Of a stretch of 24,048 bases of DNA, positions 17,410 to 24,048 are shown piece by piece. The notes below the pieces were generated by a model. That model worked only from the letters and a program-made list of their open reading frames with translations, had not been told where the DNA came from and searched no databases. Position numbers and translations under genes: made by a program. This DNA is from JAGLSB01 sp023135955 (GTDB taxonomy: Bacteria; Bacteroidota; Bacteroidia; Bacteroidales; GCA-2748055), in the NCBI GenBank assembly GCA_030673645.1, contig DAOVIO010000047.1:1-24048 (forward strand), read 5' to 3'. Position 1 is the stretch's first letter. Every line of letters starts with the position of its first letter.

Positions 17410-18606
17410 TTATTGTTTTAGTTTTAACAGTTCATAAAAAGCCTTTTTAGGCTTATTTTCACGATCAAATAATAAAGGATAATCGGTTCTACCTTTGATA
17501 GGATGGTTGTTTTTCCATGATTCACCATCATTAAGCCCCCAGAAAGTTACCCTTAATATTTTATCGCTATGCTTTAGGAACAGTTCAAATAGGTCTCGAT
17601 ATTTATTTGCTAATTGAATTTCTATCTCCTCTGGCAGCCCATCAACATATGGATCATACAAGGCATCATACTCTTCATCAACACCAATTTCGGCATCTCC
17701 TATTTCTGACCATGGAGGAAGAGGGAGTACAGATATGTCAAGTTCCGTAATCATAACCTTAATCCCTAGATTTGCAAATGCAACAATACTCTTTTCCACC
17801 TCATCAATAGGGGTGTCCAGCTTATAGTGCGCCTGCATTCCAACAGCATCAATCTTAATATTAGCTGCCTGTAAATCTTGTATCAACTGAATAGTACGGT
17901 TTCTCTTGGCTTCTTTATATAATCCATAATCATTATAGTACAACTCAGCATTTGGATCGGCTTGACTGGCATAATAAAAAGCGGAATCTAAATAATCCGG
18001 ACCAATTATTTCATGCCATTTTGAATTTCTCAATTGATTATTATCAACGGCCTCATTTACAACATCCCACCCGCGGATTTGACCTTTATATTTCCCTGCC
18101 AATGTATTAATATGACTTTTCATTCTACTAAGTAAAACCTCCCTTGAAACATCAATACCTGAATTATCAGTAAATATCCAATCCGGAACCTGTGAATGCC
18201 AAACTAGTGTATGGCCAATGATTGCCATATTGTTTGTTTCGCCATAACTCACAAAATTATTTGCCTCATCGAAATAGAAATACCCTTCGGAAGGCTGAAT
18301 ATATCTGGATTTCATAGCATTACCAGCAACAATTGAATTAAAATGCTTTGTCACTAATTGGTTTGAAATATTATCCAAACCATTTTGTGTTTGATTGGTA
18401 TTTAATGATACACCAATAAGAAAGTCATCGGTATATAGTTCTTTGAGACTAGCCATAGTATCAAATGCAATGCTATCATCAGAATTCGCCAGAGTATCTA
18501 TTTTAACTTCATCGTCAACTACAATAATTGGCTCAGGAAGCCCTCCCTTCTCACATGAAAACATGAAAGCAGCCATTAAAAACATTATTAAACTCACAGA
18601 TTTCAT
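17410..18606 (-). CDS. GH10 endo-1,4-beta-xylanase, surface lipoprotein
   Basis: 398 aa. Cleaves internal beta-1,4 xylosidic bonds with retention of configuration. The leader MKSVSLIMFLMAAFMFSC gives a lipoprotein signal with Cys 18, followed by a ~40-residue acidic linker and the GH10 barrel (about 55-398). Active-site motifs are present: GHTLVWHSQVPDW, WDVVNEA with acid/base Glu 185, ELYYNDYGL, VGMQAHY, MITELD with nucleophile Glu 288, and VTFWGLNDGESW. It has no CBM, so length is that of a bare GH10 catalytic domain plus linker. It is the first gene of the minus-strand operon, 37 nt before SusC-1, and divergent from xylB. It is probably held on the cell surface to make xylo-oligosaccharides for the SusCD importers. 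Exact linkage preference (linear, arabino-, glucurono- or mixed-linkage xylan) is not visible. Confidence 0.96.
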   Translation of the reverse strand: MKSVSLIMFLMAAFMFSCEKGGLPEPIIVVDDEVKIDTLANSDDSIAFDTMASLKELYTDDFLIGVSLNTNQTQNGLDNISNQLVTKHFNSIVAGNAMKSRYIQPSEGYFYFDEANNFVSYGETNNMAIIGHTLVWHSQVPDWIFTDNSGIDVSREVLLSRMKSHINTLAGKYKGQIRGWDVVNEAVDNNQLRNSKWHEIIGPDYLDSAFYYASQADPNAELYYNDYGLYKEAKRNRTIQLIQDLQAANIKIDAVGMQAHYKLDTPIDEVEKSIVAFANLGIKVMITELDISVLPLPPWSEIGDAEIGVDEEYDALYDPYVDGLPEEIEIQLANKYRDLFELFLKHSDKILRVTFWGLNDGESWKNNHPIKGRTDYPLLFDRENKPKKAFYELLKLKQ

Positions 18607-18705
18607 TTCTATCTAATATTTAGTCATATCATCACAACATCAAGCCAACACTACGAAACTTAAATAACCAATAAGTAAAGCATATTGTCATTTTGATTAT
18701 ATCTT

Positions 18706-18725
18706 CTTGTCGTTTCGACTACAAG
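18706..18725. promoter_or_regulatory. Hairpin/dyad overlapping the predicted -7 element (possible operator)
   Basis: CTTGTCG at 18706-18712, a 3-nt loop, then CGAC and, after a short bulge, CAAG ending at 18725 make an imperfect dyad. Its position over the predicted transcription start would suit a regulator site or the 5' end of the leader RNA. No second copy was found before xylB, so the role is a guess. Confidence 0.3.
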
Positions 18726-18753
18726 TATAAACCATTTGAATCAATATTCCAAA
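18722..18753 (-). promoter_or_regulatory. Candidate Bacteroidetes-type promoter for the xylanase/SusCD operon
   Basis: On the minus strand a TTTG (18753-18750) is followed after 20 nt by TATACTTG (18729-18722), one base away from the TAnnTTTG -7 consensus used by the primary sigma factor of Bacteroidota; the spacing is in the normal range. Transcription would start near 18715 and give a ~110-nt leader before the GH10 start. A hairpin-forming sequence lies across and just downstream of the -7 element. Confidence 0.5.
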
Positions 18754-19025
18754 TTAAATGAAAAAAAAAAGCGTAAGAATTATATAAATGAAACACTCCT
18801 TATGTTATGTCATTTTGTTAGGGCTTTCCATAATTTTATATCTGTATTTCTTTTTTATTAAATTCTAAATTGAGAAAAGAAAAAGATTTGATATCAGGTT
18901 CTTTAGTGTATGTTTTAAATTAAAAGCCAATTGATTATCGCACCTCCTTAAATATAATAGAATATTATTAACGTGAATGATGCAAATATGTGTTTTCTGC
19001 AAAGACTTTCAGGAAGTTGTTTTTA

Positions 19026-19051
19026 TTAATCATTTATTGAATTATGATTAA
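19026..19051. promoter_or_regulatory. 8-bp inverted repeat upstream of xylB
   Basis: TTAATCAT (19026-19033) and ATGATTAA (19044-19051) are exact complements separated by 10 nt, centred about 100 bp before the xylB -7 elements. It could be a regulator-binding dyad; in AT-rich DNA it could also be chance. Confidence 0.25.
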
Positions 19052-19140
19052 AAGTACCTATTAAAGATGAATTCATGGCATTCAAATATTTGTCGTAATA
19101 ATACTATTTAATGTCTAAATAATAACTCTAAATCAAATTC

Positions 19141-19156
19141 TACTTTTGTATTTTTG
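19141..19156 (+). promoter_or_regulatory. Two tandem -7 elements in front of xylB
   Basis: TACTTTTG (19141-19148) is followed directly by TATTTTTG (19149-19156); both match TAnnTTTG exactly. No clear TTTG/TTG is found 19-21 nt upstream, so the promoter may depend on an activator, the AraC-type protein encoded downstream being an obvious candidate. The start would lie near 19155-19163, giving a leader of about 20-30 nt. Confidence 0.5.
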
Positions 19157-19183
19157 AATTGACAAATTATACTATAAATAACT

Positions 19184-20668
19184 ATGTACCTATTAGGAAT
19201 AGATTTAGGAAGCTCATCTGTAAAAGCCAGCATATTAAACATAGAAACAGGCGAATCTATGGCAACTGCTTTCAGTCCAGATGTTGAGATGAATATGTTT
19301 GCAAAACACCCTGGCTGGGCTGAGCAACATCCCGAAACATGGGTTGAAAACTGTATTGCAGCAATTAAAAAGATTAAAGACAATACCAATATTGATTTAA
19401 ATAAGATTCAGGCTATTGGCATTTCATACCAAATGCATGGGCTGGTACTTGTAGATAATAAAGGTGAAGTTTTACGGCCCTCAATTATATGGTGCGATAG
19501 CAGAGCTGTTGAAATCGGGAATAAGGCTTTTTCTGATTTAGGAGAAGATTATTGCTTAGGTCATCTGTTAAATTCACCAGGTAACTTTACTGCTTCGAAG
19601 TTGAGATGGGTGTACAACCATGAACAAGAGTTGTATTCAAAAATACATAAGGTTATGCTTCCCGGTGATTATTTAGCATTCAGATTGACCAATGAAATAA
19701 ACACAACCGAAAGTGGTCTTTCAGAAGGCATTATGTGGGATTATAAAGAAAATAAAGTTGCAGGCAAACTTCTGGAACATTACCACATAAAAGAAAGCCT
19801 TATCCCTCCGGTTGTACCTACTTTTTCTATTCAGGGATTGGTAACAACAAAAGCAGCAAGAGAATTTGGTATACCATCAGGCATACCTGTTGCATACCGG
19901 GCTGGTGATCAACCAAACAACGCTTTTTCACTAAATGTTTTAAATCCCGGAGAAATAGCCGCAACAGCAGGAACATCAGGTGTCGTCTATGGCATTACCG
20001 ATCAGGTGAAGTACGATTCAAAATCAAGAGTAAATACATTTTTGCATGTAAACAACACTTTAACTCAGCAACGCCTTGGAGTGCTTCTTTGTATTAATTC
20101 AACCGGAATTTTAAACTCCTGGCTGAGAAAAAATGTAGCAAGCCAGTTAAGTTATGATGAAATGAATTCTGAGGCAGAAAAAGCACCTATAGGTTCAAAA
20201 GGCCTCCTCTTTTATCCTTTTGGAAACGGAGCTGAAAGAGTACTTGAAAACAAAGAAACAAGTGCTCAATTAGCCGGATTAAACTTCAATGTTCATTCAA
20301 GAGCTCATATGCTAAGAGCCGCACAGGAAGGAATAGTTTTCTCTTTTGTTTATGGAATGGAAATTATGCAAAATACAGGTATAAATGCAAAGGTCATAAA
20401 GGCCGGCAAAGCAAATATGTTTCTGAGTCCAATATTTAGAAACACACTCGCAGGAGTATCAGGAGCTACAATAGAATTATATGATACCGATGGATCTATT
20501 GGTGCTGCAAGAGGCGCAGGCATAGGCTCAGGATTATATAAATCATTCGATATTGCTTTTGAAAAACTCAAAAAAGTTGACGAAATAAAAATTTCGCCAA
20601 ATGATCAGAAAATCTACAAGAAGGCATATCAAACATGGAAAGAAAAACTAACGAATAGTATTATCTAA
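19184..20668 (+). CDS. xylB: Xylulokinase
   Basis: 494 aa, the normal length for FGGY-family carbohydrate kinases. Phosphorylates D-xylulose to D-xylulose 5-phosphate with ATP in the cytoplasm. N-terminal phosphate-binding motif GIDLGSSSVKA (5-15); MHG (84-86) with the xylulose-binding pattern SYQMHGLVLVD; WCDSRA (103-108); catalytic base Asp 242 in AGDQPNNAFSLN; TAGTSGVV (261-268) as the second phosphate-binding segment; and a C-terminal GGY-domain GAARGAGIGSG segment. MHG and the partner xylose isomerase gene 38 nt downstream separate it from glycerol and other FGGY kinases. It is transcribed away from the xylanase operon, so import and breakdown of xylose can be controlled from one region. 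Confidence 0.95.
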   Translation: MYLLGIDLGSSSVKASILNIETGESMATAFSPDVEMNMFAKHPGWAEQHPETWVENCIAAIKKIKDNTNIDLNKIQAIGISYQMHGLVLVDNKGEVLRPSIIWCDSRAVEIGNKAFSDLGEDYCLGHLLNSPGNFTASKLRWVYNHEQELYSKIHKVMLPGDYLAFRLTNEINTTESGLSEGIMWDYKENKVAGKLLEHYHIKESLIPPVVPTFSIQGLVTTKAAREFGIPSGIPVAYRAGDQPNNAFSLNVLNPGEIAATAGTSGVVYGITDQVKYDSKSRVNTFLHVNNTLTQQRLGVLLCINSTGILNSWLRKNVASQLSYDEMNSEAEKAPIGSKGLLFYPFGNGAERVLENKETSAQLAGLNFNVHSRAHMLRAAQEGIVFSFVYGMEIMQNTGINAKVIKAGKANMFLSPIFRNTLAGVSGATIELYDTDGSIGAARGAGIGSGLYKSFDIAFEKLKKVDEIKISPNDQKIYKKAYQTWKEKLTNSII

Positions 20669-20706
20669 AAATTTTAAATAACAGCAAATCAATAAAATTT
20701 AATAAC

Positions 20707-22014
20707 ATGGATAAATATTTTAAAGGAATCAATAAAATTCAATTCGAAGGTGTTGAATCAAGAAATCCGATGGCATTTCGTTATTATGATGAGAACAGAA
20801 TTGTTGGCGGCAAGTCAATGAAAGAACATTTACGCTTCGCTATTGCTTATTGGCACACCTTCTGTGGCGAAGGTGGCGACCCATTTGGTCCGGGCACAAA
20901 AGTATTTGAATGGAGCAATGGTAAAAGTGCCATGGATGTAGCTAAAGCGAAAATGGAAGCTGCATTCGAATTCTTTACAAAAATTGGAGCTTCTTATTAT
21001 TGTTTCCATGACACAGATGTAGTTGGTGATGGTTCGGTTTTTGAAATCGAAGAACGTCTGGAAAAAATAATTCCAATAGCCCAACAGTATCAGAAAGAAA
21101 CAGGTGTGAAATTACTTTGGGGTACAGCAAACGTATTCTCAAATGCTCGCTACATGAATGGTGCATCTACAAATCCCGATTTTAACGTAATTGCAAATGC
21201 AGGAACGCAAGTAAAGAATGCATTGGATACCACAATTGCTTTAGGTGGCGAAAACTATGTTTTCTGGGGTGGTCGCGAAGGCTACATGTCGTTATTGAAC
21301 ACGAACATGAAACAAGAAAAAGAAAACATGGCCCGTTTTCTTACCATGGCCCGTGATTATGGACGAAAAAATGGGTTTGCCGGAAACTTCTTTATTGAAC
21401 CAAAACCAATGGAGCCATCTAAGCATCAATATGATGTTGATGCGGAAACTGTAATAGGATTTTTACGCCATTATAGATTAGATAAAGATTTCAAGTTAAA
21501 TATTGAAGTAAACCATGCTACCCTGGCACAACACACTTTTGAACATGAATTACAGTGTGCTGCTGATGCCGGCATGCTGGGTAGTATTGATGCTAATAAA
21601 GGGGATTATCAAAATGGATGGGATACCGATGAGTTTCCAACAAATATTTATGAAACCGTTCAGGCATTAATGGTTATCCTTGAAGCTGGTGGATTGCAAG
21701 GGGGAGGTATTAATTTTGATGCCAAAACACGCAGAAACTCCACTGATTTAGAAGATATATTTATTGCTCACATATCGGGAATGGATATGTTTGCCCGATC
21801 ATTAATTATTGCTGATGATATTTTAAACAACAGCGATTATAGAAAAATGAAAGCAGATCGCTATGCTTCTTTTAACTCAGGAAAAGGAGCCGAATTTGTA
21901 AACGGAAAATTATCATTAGAAGATCTAAGGACTATTGCTAAAACAGCCGGTGAACCAAATATGGTAAGCGGAAAACAGGAGCTATATGAGGCTCTAATTA
22001 ACATGTATATTTAA
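20707..22014 (+). CDS. xylA: Xylose isomerase (class II)
   Basis: 435 aa, the length of class II (long) xylose isomerases. Converts D-xylose to D-xylulose, feeding XylB. Catalytic His 101 and Asp 104 lie in FHDTDVVGDG; metal ligands are Glu 231 (IEPKPMEPSKHQYD, with Lys 233), Glu 267 and His 270 (IEVNHATL), Asp 295 (GSIDAN), and Asp 306 and Asp 308 (WDTDEFP). FWGGREGY is intact. One small departure is NHATLAQHTF, where Gly is more usual than Gln. It starts 38 nt after xylB and is followed by a strong terminator, so xylB-xylA form a two-gene operon. The order kinase first, isomerase second is common in Bacteroidota. Confidence 0.97.
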   Translation: MDKYFKGINKIQFEGVESRNPMAFRYYDENRIVGGKSMKEHLRFAIAYWHTFCGEGGDPFGPGTKVFEWSNGKSAMDVAKAKMEAAFEFFTKIGASYYCFHDTDVVGDGSVFEIEERLEKIIPIAQQYQKETGVKLLWGTANVFSNARYMNGASTNPDFNVIANAGTQVKNALDTTIALGGENYVFWGGREGYMSLLNTNMKQEKENMARFLTMARDYGRKNGFAGNFFIEPKPMEPSKHQYDVDAETVIGFLRHYRLDKDFKLNIEVNHATLAQHTFEHELQCAADAGMLGSIDANKGDYQNGWDTDEFPTNIYETVQALMVILEAGGLQGGGINFDAKTRRNSTDLEDIFIAHISGMDMFARSLIIADDILNNSDYRKMKADRYASFNSGKGAEFVNGKLSLEDLRTIAKTAGEPNMVSGKQELYEALINMYI

Positions 22015-22036
22015 TATTAACTTTTACTATATAAAC

Positions 22037-22072
22037 ACCCGTCAGTATGTTCTGGCGGGTATTTTCATTTTT
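22037..22072 (+). terminator. Rho-independent terminator after xylA
   Basis: ACCCGTCA (22037-22044) pairs with TGGCGGGT (22053-22060), with one G-U pair and an 8-nt loop, followed by ATTTTCATTTTTC. It lies 22 nt after the xylA stop codon and closes the xylBA operon before the regulator gene. Confidence 0.85.
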
Positions 22073-22235
22073 CAATTATTTTAATCCCCTATGTAAAGAA
22101 GGAGTATAAGTGGAAATAGGATAATTAATTACTTCCATAAAGTATTAAACAACACAACAATTCATTTAAAAGTGTGTTTTATTTTCGGGATAAACCATAT
22201 TTACTATTTTTACATTCAAAGCACACATTCTAATT

Positions 22236-23150
22236 ATGGTTGTAAAAGCTCTCGGCGCACATTATTTTGAAGATGATGGTTTTCCTATGAACATATGTCG
22301 TATTGAAAAGAGAGCAAATATCTCCCACAAGTTCGATCTAACCGAAGTTGAGCACTTTCACGATTTTCACGAACTAGTATTTATAGTAAAAGGAAAAGGT
22401 ATACAGGTTATTGAACAAAACGAATACCTGGTTTCTGCAGGTGATGTATTTGCACTTCAAGGTAATCAGCGACATTTTTTTAAAGATGCTTCTGGTATTG
22501 AAATCGTAAATGTTATGTTTGATCCCCAGAGCGAGAAGAAACTCATTTCATCGTTTATCCAAAAACTTGAAGGGTACAATGCTCTCTTTATCCTTGAATC
22601 AAATTACCGTGCACAATACCATTTCAAGAATAAGTTGCACTTAAACCGGTCAGAGCTTGCTAAGCTGGAGTTTATTCTTAACTCAATGATCCAGGAACAG
22701 GAAAATAAACTAGAAGGTTATCATTGTCTGTTGCAGAATAAATTTGAAGAACTAATTATACTTTTATCCAGGCACTACTCAATGCTGGAATCAACTGAAG
22801 CGAAAAGCCTTGTGCGTATAGGGAAAGTAATTGATTACCTTGAAAATAATTTTGTCGAAAAAATTTACCTTGATGAAATTTCTGAGATGACTTTTATGAG
22901 TTCCAGAAATTTTCAAAGAATCTTTAAGAAAGCTGTTGGGCTAACTCTCTTCCAATACATTAACCATATTAGGTTACAAAACGCCCGAAAACTGCTACGC
23001 AAAACCGAAACTCCAATCTCTGAAGTTGCTATTGAATCAGGCTTTACAGACAGTAACTATTTTACAAAATGCTTCAAAAAGGAATTTAATTGTACGCCCA
23101 TAAATTTCAGAATGAGAAATAAATCAAGTCTCAAGAGTTCTTCAGCATAA
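22236..23150 (+). CDS. AraC-family transcriptional regulator with cupin sensor domain
   Basis: 304 aa. N-terminal cupin-type ligand-binding domain (about 10-150; the HFHDFHELVFIVKGKG segment and the GDVFALQGNQRH segment are the classic sugar-sensing AraC pattern, as in RhaS/RhaR). C-terminal double helix-turn-helix (about 195-292: IYLDEISEMTFMSSRNFQRIFKKAVG, then the ISEVAIESGFTDSNYFTKCF and FNCTPINFR pattern). Cytoplasmic DNA-binding protein. Its position beside xylBA makes it the likely xylose- or xylobiose-responsive activator of one or both arms of the locus. It has its own leader of ~160 nt after the terminator; a weak -7-like TATTTTTA is at 22205-22212. No two-component hybrid sensor, the usual PUL regulator, is in the window. 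The effector is not identifiable from sequence. Confidence 0.93.
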   Translation: MVVKALGAHYFEDDGFPMNICRIEKRANISHKFDLTEVEHFHDFHELVFIVKGKGIQVIEQNEYLVSAGDVFALQGNQRHFFKDASGIEIVNVMFDPQSEKKLISSFIQKLEGYNALFILESNYRAQYHFKNKLHLNRSELAKLEFILNSMIQEQENKLEGYHCLLQNKFEELIILLSRHYSMLESTEAKSLVRIGKVIDYLENNFVEKIYLDEISEMTFMSSRNFQRIFKKAVGLTLFQYINHIRLQNARKLLRKTETPISEVAIESGFTDSNYFTKCFKKEFNCTPINFRMRNKSSLKSSSA

Positions 23151-23385
23151 AGAATAGTTTCTCATCAAGAAAACAACTTACAATACTTTGACAAATAATA
23201 TAATAATTAGCTCCATAGCCTTTAATTTTTCAACCTGTTTAAAGTGGAATTTTGCATTAACACATCACAAATTGTATTAAAATCCTAAGCCCCTTACTAG
23301 CGCGAGTTCAATATCATTAAGCTAAGCTGTAATTGCCAATTAATCAGACATTTATATTTTTGTTTTTAAACATTGGAGGCTTTGT

Positions 23386-23648
23386 TCATCGTCTGTACTT
23401 GCCTGCTATACTTACAAATGAACGCTCTTTTCGTTCAGGCTGTGGATTTATAAATAATAGTACCCTAATTCTTTTAGTGCCTTTTGAGGCTGCTTTTTCG
23501 ATAGAATATCTATAATTCTATATTTCATAAATCCCATTGACAACGAGACGTTGGCCCTATATTCATATTTTCTATTTGTGTGTTTATTGTCAAGCTCTTC
23601 TTGTGTCTCTTCAATCAGTAGTGATTGTGAACATTTTCGATAAAAAAT
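23386..23648 (-). pseudogene. Frameshifted C-terminal coding remnant, possibly of a transposase
   Basis: On the minus strand, a 66-codon open frame (23648-23448) has protein-like composition (LLIEETQEELDNKHTNRKYE, RIIDILSKKQPQKALKELG) and ends at TAA. A second frame continues directly (INPQPERKERSFVSIAGKYR, stop at 23386-23388) with the same basic character. Joining the two frames gives a plausible lysine/arginine-rich C-terminus resembling that of IS transposases, though I cannot name the family. The N-terminal part is missing and no terminal inverted repeats were seen. Not recognised with certainty; chance remains possible. Confidence 0.35.
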
Positions 23649-23914
23649 TCATTAAACAATGTCTGAAAAAAGGTATAAAAGCAGGTATTCTCCTAATATG
23701 AATTTTCTTCAGGAAAAAAATAAAAATACACTCAAAAATATAATTCAATATTTATAATGTTCTTTTTTACAGGTAGGTATAAGTCCTATATTAGACCGAA
23801 TATAAATAAGAAGTTATTGATTGAGGTTGAAATGAAATATAAGGCTGTTGAGTATTTTCTGGAGAAGAATTTGGGATGAAATTTATGTGTATTTGGGGAA
23901 CAAATTTCTTTTAA

Positions 23915-23942
23915 ACCTCGGAGGTCTATAGACCTCCGAGGT
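23915..23942. repeat. Perfect 28-bp palindrome (REP-like element)
   Basis: Two 12-nt arms, ACCTCGGAGGTC (23915-23926) and its complement (23931-23942), flank TATA, so all 28 bases are palindromic. GC-rich arms stand out from the AT-rich surroundings. No U-run follows on the plus strand. It looks more like a dispersed palindromic repeat than a terminator, but a single copy cannot prove that. Confidence 0.6.
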
Positions 23943-24033
23943 GGGGTGTTAATTATTTGAATAATATGTTAATAAAACACACCCCTATATGTCTTATAAA
24001 TACTAATATCGTTGTACCTTTAGTAAAAAAACG

Positions 24034-24048
24034 ATGCAAACTGATTAT
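24034..24048 (+). CDS. Possible start of a gene leaving the window (first five codons)
   Basis: ATG at 24034 followed by CAA ACT GAT TAT (MQTDY) to the end of the window. A TAccTTTA at 24015-24022 resembles a -7 element a few bases upstream, and the spacer is A-rich, as in many Bacteroidota leaders. Too short to assign. Confidence 0.3.

Larger units (their letters stand above)
18607..19183. other. Divergent intergenic region between the xylanase operon and xylBA
   Basis: 577 nt without a convincing long gene. It contains, left to right: a candidate minus-strand promoter (18722-18753) with an overlapping hairpin (18706-18725), a 10-A run near 18761-18770, a minus-strand consensus ribosome-binding sequence with a 21-codon ORF (18865-18949), an 8-bp inverted repeat (19026-19051), and two tandem plus-strand -7 elements just before xylB. 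It is the probable control point for the whole locus. Confidence 0.8.
23151..24033. other. Gene-poor region with remnants and a palindrome
   Basis: 883 nt with no intact gene that I trust. It contains a frameshifted minus-strand coding remnant (23386-23648), two very short plus-strand ORFs (23659-23757 and 23757-23879) that overlap by one base and share an RYKS...PN pattern, and a 28-bp palindrome (23915-23942). The first ~230 nt after the regulator gene show nothing clear, not even an obvious terminator. Confidence 0.7.

Noticed and set aside
18941..18950. CACCTCCTTA on the plus strand, like the 3' end of 16S rRNA
   Set aside because: Only about ten bases match and no rRNA sequence lies upstream; it is better read as AAGGAGGT on the other strand.
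23333..23515. 60-codon plus-strand ORF
   Set aside because: It lies antisense to the more protein-like minus-strand remnant, has no recognisable features and no ribosome-binding context.

Overview
The window is AT-rich Bacteroidota DNA. The evidence is two tandem SusC/SusD pairs, short acidic lipoprotein signals, a type IX secretion (T9SS) C-terminal sorting domain and promoter sequences of the Bacteroidetes TTTG / TAnnTTTG kind. Cysteine-type sulfatases beside a xylan system suggest a marine or algae/seagrass-associated member, perhaps of the Marinilabiliales or Flavobacteriia; that placement is inference. Almost the whole window is one polysaccharide utilisation locus (PUL) for a xylose-based polymer.

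Minus strand, read right to left: a GH10 endo-xylanase lipoprotein (18606-17410), SusC-1 (17372-14184), SusD-1 (14172-12349), SusC-2 (12309-9460), SusD-2 (9447-7732), a DUF1735-type lipoprotein (7710-6676) and a large secreted multi-module binding protein (6642-3829). Gaps are 11-39 nt, so this is probably one operon. SusC-SusD-SusC-SusD-DUF1735 matches the xusABCDE xylan core described in Prevotella bryantii and Bacteroides. A perfect 15-bp hairpin (3775-3810) follows, then two exported sulfatases (3680-2016, and 1955 running off the left edge).

Plus strand, divergent from the GH10 gene: xylulokinase xylB (19184-20668) and xylose isomerase xylA (20707-22014), closed by a rho-independent terminator, then an AraC-family regulator (22236-23150). 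A 577-bp region between the two arms holds candidate promoters for both directions.

The inferred logic is as follows. Surface sulfatases remove sulfate, the GH10 enzyme cuts the backbone, the multi-CBM protein and SusD lipoproteins hold the chain, the SusC channels import xylo-oligosaccharides, and XylA/XylB feed xylose into the pentose phosphate pathway. The side-chain and exo-acting enzymes usually needed (GH43, GH67, esterases) and the sulfatase-maturing enzyme are not in the window.

The right end (23151-24033) has no convincing intact gene. It holds a frameshifted protein-coding remnant that may be transposase-derived, two tiny ORFs sharing a motif, a perfect 28-bp palindrome, and the first codons of a gene leaving the window at 24034. 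The most interesting points are the sulfatases wired to a xylan system, and the slot normally held by a CBM-bearing GH10 enzyme being occupied by a non-catalytic T9SS multi-CBM protein.
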